64,000 nucleotides of DNA, taken from the NCBI GenBank assembly GCA_015179045.1, contig WHUZ01000076.1, positions 1-64,000 of the forward strand, given 5' to 3'. Shown here piece after piece: positions 61,001-64,000 of the stretch. How positions within the stretch are numbered: the stretch's first letter is position 1; every line of letters starts with the position of its first letter. A program made the translations under genes and the position numbers. The notes below the pieces were generated by a model. The model was not told the origin of the DNA, ran no database searches, and saw only the letters and a list, made by a program, of their open reading frames with translations. Source of the stretch: Kalaharituber pfeilii (lineage: Eukaryota > Ascomycota > Pezizomycetes > Pezizales > Pezizaceae).

Positions 61001-61850
61001 TATATATACTAAGTTTGGTACTAATATAAGTATTGTAGCAGAAGTGCTAACTGAAAATATTTGAGAATAGTAGCAATTCAGTAGTAATAAAAGCAGGTAG
61101 ACTAATAAAACATACAATAAACTTAAATATAAGTGAAGAGGATTCTTACAGCTAAAGTATATAGTAAAGATTTATTTTGAATAGTTTTAAAATTCTATAT
61201 AATAAAAGCCTTAAAAATATATAGAATAAGATACTAGTATTAATATTTAATAAAATATAATATAGTATATAATTTAATATACTAGATATATAAGATTCTA
61301 TAATAAAGTAAATTAATTATAATATATCTATAGGTAATATATTTGGTACTAATATAAGTTTTATAAAAGAAATAGTAATTAAAAGTACTTAGAAAAAGTA
61401 GTAGTTTAAAAGTTATAAAAGCAAGTAAACTTAATAGAAATAAAGTAAGTTTAAATATAAGTAAAAACTATTCTTATAATTAAAATATATAGTAAAAATT
61501 TATTTCTAATACTTATAACTTATAAAACCTTATATTATAATTCAAAGTATAAAAAATAGCATACTATATTCTATATTAGATTCTATATTAAATTAGTTTA
61601 TTATATAAAGAATATAAAAATCTATAATATATATATATATACTATATATTTATTTATAATATATAAAGAATATTAAAACTTTCTAGAAATAAGAAAAGAA
61701 TAAAAAAATTCTTAAAATTTCAACTAAAATACAGATATTATATATATCTTCAAAAGGTATAAGGACTAGTATTTGTATATGGCCTAAAAGATAAAAGTAT
61801 AGAAGATGTAAATAATTTCATCTATTGTATATGCTTATATACTAAGTATA
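61001..61850. repeat. AT-rich block containing two copies of one repeat
   Basis: A unit beginning GGTACTAATATAAGT occurs at 61018 and about 61346; the second copy is poorer in C and G at matching sites, a RIP-like difference. An inverted, GC-richer copy of the first 100 bp is at 63860-63970. Confidence 0.7.
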
Positions 61851-61854
61851 TCTT

Positions 61855-62231
61855 TTTTTTTTTTTTTTTTTTTGATCACATAACCCCGCTTGTAGCACTT
61901 GGCCATGGCAGGGTCCCTGGGCAAGCCCTCATAGCCCGGAGACAGGCTAAACTAACTCTCTACGTACATGGCCCCCACGCGCCGTCGCCCCCGCTCTCCT
62001 AGCTTCTAGAACCTGACCCCGCATTCTCCTACCTTCTAGAACTTGACCCCAGCGAAGAAATTCTCCAAAACATCATACTCCTCCCCATTCTCCGCCTTTC
62101 TCTTCCAATTCTTTTCCATGTCGCCCCACTTCTCAAAGCCTTCTGGACGGGTCTTCTGGTTTCTGCATCGGAAAGCGAGATGCTCCCCGGTTTGCACCTC
62201 CCCGCACCTGCACTTATCCGACTCAGAACTA
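61855..62231 (-). mobile_element. 5'-truncated LINE (family II)
   Basis: Poly(T), tail, then the ORF2 C terminus on the minus strand (SDKCRCGEVQTGEHLAFRC, DMEKNWKRKAENGEEYDVL). TSD TATATCTT at 61847-61854 and 62232-62239. Confidence 0.9.
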
Positions 62232-62260
62232 TATATCTTATAAAATATAGATAGTAGTAT

Positions 62261-63744
62261 TGTCACGGCCCGCTCCTGACAGCCTCTGCACACCAAGCCA
62301 CGACCGCCGGCAAGCCATGACCGCCTCCCGCCAACAGCCGGCAAGATCATAGAACCGGCTAGCTATAGGTAGCTAGCAAGCTGCCAGTATAGCCCGCCTG
62401 CCAGTACTGTGGTTCACCACTTTCCCGGACACCCCACTTTCCCGGACACATTTACCACCAGAACTGCGCAACTTTCGCACTCAATATCTCAACAACCACA
62501 ACAGCATTTGTGAATGCACTTTGTGTAGCTATTAGACACAGTGTAATTCTTGCTATCTAGCACTTTTCTTCATCAAAAATTGTGGTTGCAAAGGGATTAT
62601 GGCTTGTCGCATTTTTGTTGGAAGGCTTGGCATTTATTTGTATGGGATCTCCATACAAATGTCACCACCCCCGAATTCTGCATCCTACACCTGCAATCAA
62701 TTCATGAAAAAAACTCAGACACTCACATTCAATAGCATCACTCAGTCGGAAACTATGAACAACGTAGTTAGGTAATAACTGTAGTGGTTGTGAAATTATT
62801 CACAATATTCATATTTCCCATAGAAACCATTTGTATGAGAACAACGCCCAAAAGTAGATAGTTGTACACCAACTCTACAATTCAACAAATGAAAGTAAAC
62901 TAAATGCAGCACCTTACTATACCTCTTCAGGTGATTCTTGACATATACTATCATAGCTATTGTAATTAGCGTTGAAGAGTAGGACTACATTCGAGTCTGA
63001 TGAACATTTTGTATGGAGATCCCATACAAATAAATGCCAAGCCTTCCAACGTAAATGCGACAAGTCATAATCCCTTTGCACCCCCAATTTTTGATGAAGA
63101 AAAGGTGCTAGATAGCAAGAATTACACTTTATCTAATAGCTACACAAAGTGCATTCACAAATGCTGTTGTGGTTGTTGAGATATTGAGTGCAAAAGTTGC
63201 GCAGTTTTGGTGGTAAATTAGTCCGAGAAAGTGGGGTGTCCGGGAAAGTGGTGAACCACAGTATAGCCCGCCTGCCAGTATAGCCCGCCTGCTAGTATAG
63301 TCAGCCTGCTAGTATAGCCTGCCTGCCATGAAAACTCTGCCTTCACCACTCTGCTCTTACTACTGCCCTCGTCGCTGCTTCTACCTTTGTATTATGTTTC
63401 GTAGCTAATGAACCTATCATGTATATATAGGCTCTATCTTGCCCTCATGTAAATAGTTCCTTCTCTCCTTGTCTGTTTTCTTGTCTTCTTAATAGACCCA
63501 TATGGTTCCTCGCAGTCCATATGTTCTTGTTATTCTTGTCAATCTCTAGATCTAATTCAGTACCTGATCTTCTCTGCCTTTTTCACCATATCCTGCCATC
63601 GCCGCTGAACTGGAACCGCTGAACTGCTCCTGTCAAGCCTCTCCTGTCAAGTTTGTCAGGCCTCTGCCATTCAGCGCTTACAAAACTACTGTTACCCTGA
63701 ACCGGTCGTATCCCTTGGCAGCACCAGCTCATCGCCGCGTGACA
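62261..63744 (+). mobile_element. Solo LTR carrying a MITE
   Basis: Begins TGTCACGGCCCGC and ends GCCGCGTGACA, with 5-bp TSD AGTAT at 62256-62260 and 63745-63749. Without the MITE it is about 627 bp. It shares AATAGACCC and TGGTTCCTC with the gypsy LTR at 37.7 kb, so it is a related family. It contains short tandem units (AGTATAGCCCGCCTGCC) and a TATA-like ATGTATATATAGGC near 63420. Confidence 0.9.
62407..63261. mobile_element. MITE with very long inverted repeats (about 255 bp each)
   Basis: Ends CTGTGGTTCACCACTTTCCC; TA at 62405-62406 and 63262-63263. The arms match across 62407-62660 and 63005-63261 with few differences. The middle is about 340 bp with no coding capacity. Tc1/mariner-like by TSD. 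Confidence 0.93.
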
Positions 63745-63749
63745 AGTAT

Positions 63750-64000
63750 GCTATTCTACATACTTTCAATAATTTTATAGAGTTCTAGGACTGTCAGAAA
63801 TAAATCTTTACTATATGCTTTGGCTGTGAGAACCCTCTCCACTTATATTTAAGCCTATTGTATTCCCCATTAGCCTGCCTGCTTCTATTACTACCAAATT
63901 GCTGCTATTTCTAAATATTTTCAGTTAGCACTTCTGCTACAATACTCATATTAGTACCAAACTTGGTATATATGATTATGGGCATATGGTGATGTGTAAT
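63750..64000. repeat. Flank with inverted copy of the 61.0-kb repeat
   Basis: 63860-63970 is the reverse complement of about 61010-61115 (AAATATTTTCAGTTAGCACT shared). No gene. Confidence 0.7.

Noticed and set aside
1..64000. tRNA and rRNA genes
   Set aside because: I looked for GGTTCGAATCC-like B boxes with partner A boxes and for rRNA-like conserved blocks and found none convincing.

Overview
This window looks like accessory, transposon-dense chromosome of a filamentous ascomycete fungus (Pezizomycotina). The reasons are: short GT-AG introns in host-type genes (56-100 bp in the rhodopsin-domain gene); fungal-specific families (a SAT4-type rhodopsin-domain protein and a NACHT STAND NTPase with C-terminal C2H2 fingers); Tad1-like LINEs with RNase H; and long AT-rich blocks in which C is replaced by T and G by A relative to intact repeat copies, as expected from repeat-induced point mutation (RIP). 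No tRNA, rRNA or CRISPR was recognised. The species cannot be named from the sequence.

Layout. 0.4-7.3 kb: a full-length Tad1-like LINE (minus strand) with a 13-bp target-site duplication (TSD); ORF1 largely open, ORF2 broken by frameshifts. 7.8-9.2 kb: an apparently intact four-exon rhodopsin-domain gene. 9.5-12.0 kb: a PIF/Harbinger element with two convergent genes. 12.2-13.1 kb: a TIR element carrying a MITE. 14.3-14.8 kb: a LINE fragment. 17.2-21.2 kb: a ~60-bp satellite invaded by LINEs that are invaded by further LINEs. 21.4-26.6 kb: repeats, RIP-degraded AT blocks, minisatellites, a solo LTR and a foldback element. 28.1-32.2 kb: a tyrosine-recombinase retrotransposon of DIRS/Ngaro type. 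33.5-36.9 kb: an eight-exon NACHT gene with an open spliced reading frame of 957 residues. 36.9-41.7 kb: a LINE fragment interrupted by a Ty3/gypsy element. 43.1-44.2 kb: two MITEs that share one TA. 45.3-47.2 kb: a host-type gene cut by two LINE insertions. 48.1-49.4 kb: a LINE fragment. 51.7-53.6 kb: a secreted alpha/beta-hydrolase peptidase. 54.5-55.1 kb: an RNase H-like gene. 55.3-64 kb: LINE fragments, a second inverted satellite locus, AT-rich DNA and a solo LTR.

Two LINE tail families account for most insertions. Family I ends in a short stem-loop of the form CTCGCCATAGCCC-nnn-GGGCGGCATGCGAG followed by poly(A). Family II ends in a tail containing GACCCTGCCATGGC and GCGGGGTTACGTGA. Both leave very short 5'-truncated insertions (30-130 bp) with 8-15 bp TSDs. 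The family I stem-loop shows compensatory base changes between copies.

The intact-looking host genes (rhodopsin-domain, NACHT, peptidase, RNase H-like) show no operon-like or pathway link to one another; they sit as islands among repeats. The most notable items are the DIRS-type element, the covarying LINE tail, the LINE micro-insertion whose TSD duplicated a splice donor of the NACHT gene, and repeats seen in both intact and RIP-mutated form. All calls come from reading the sequence; no database search was run.
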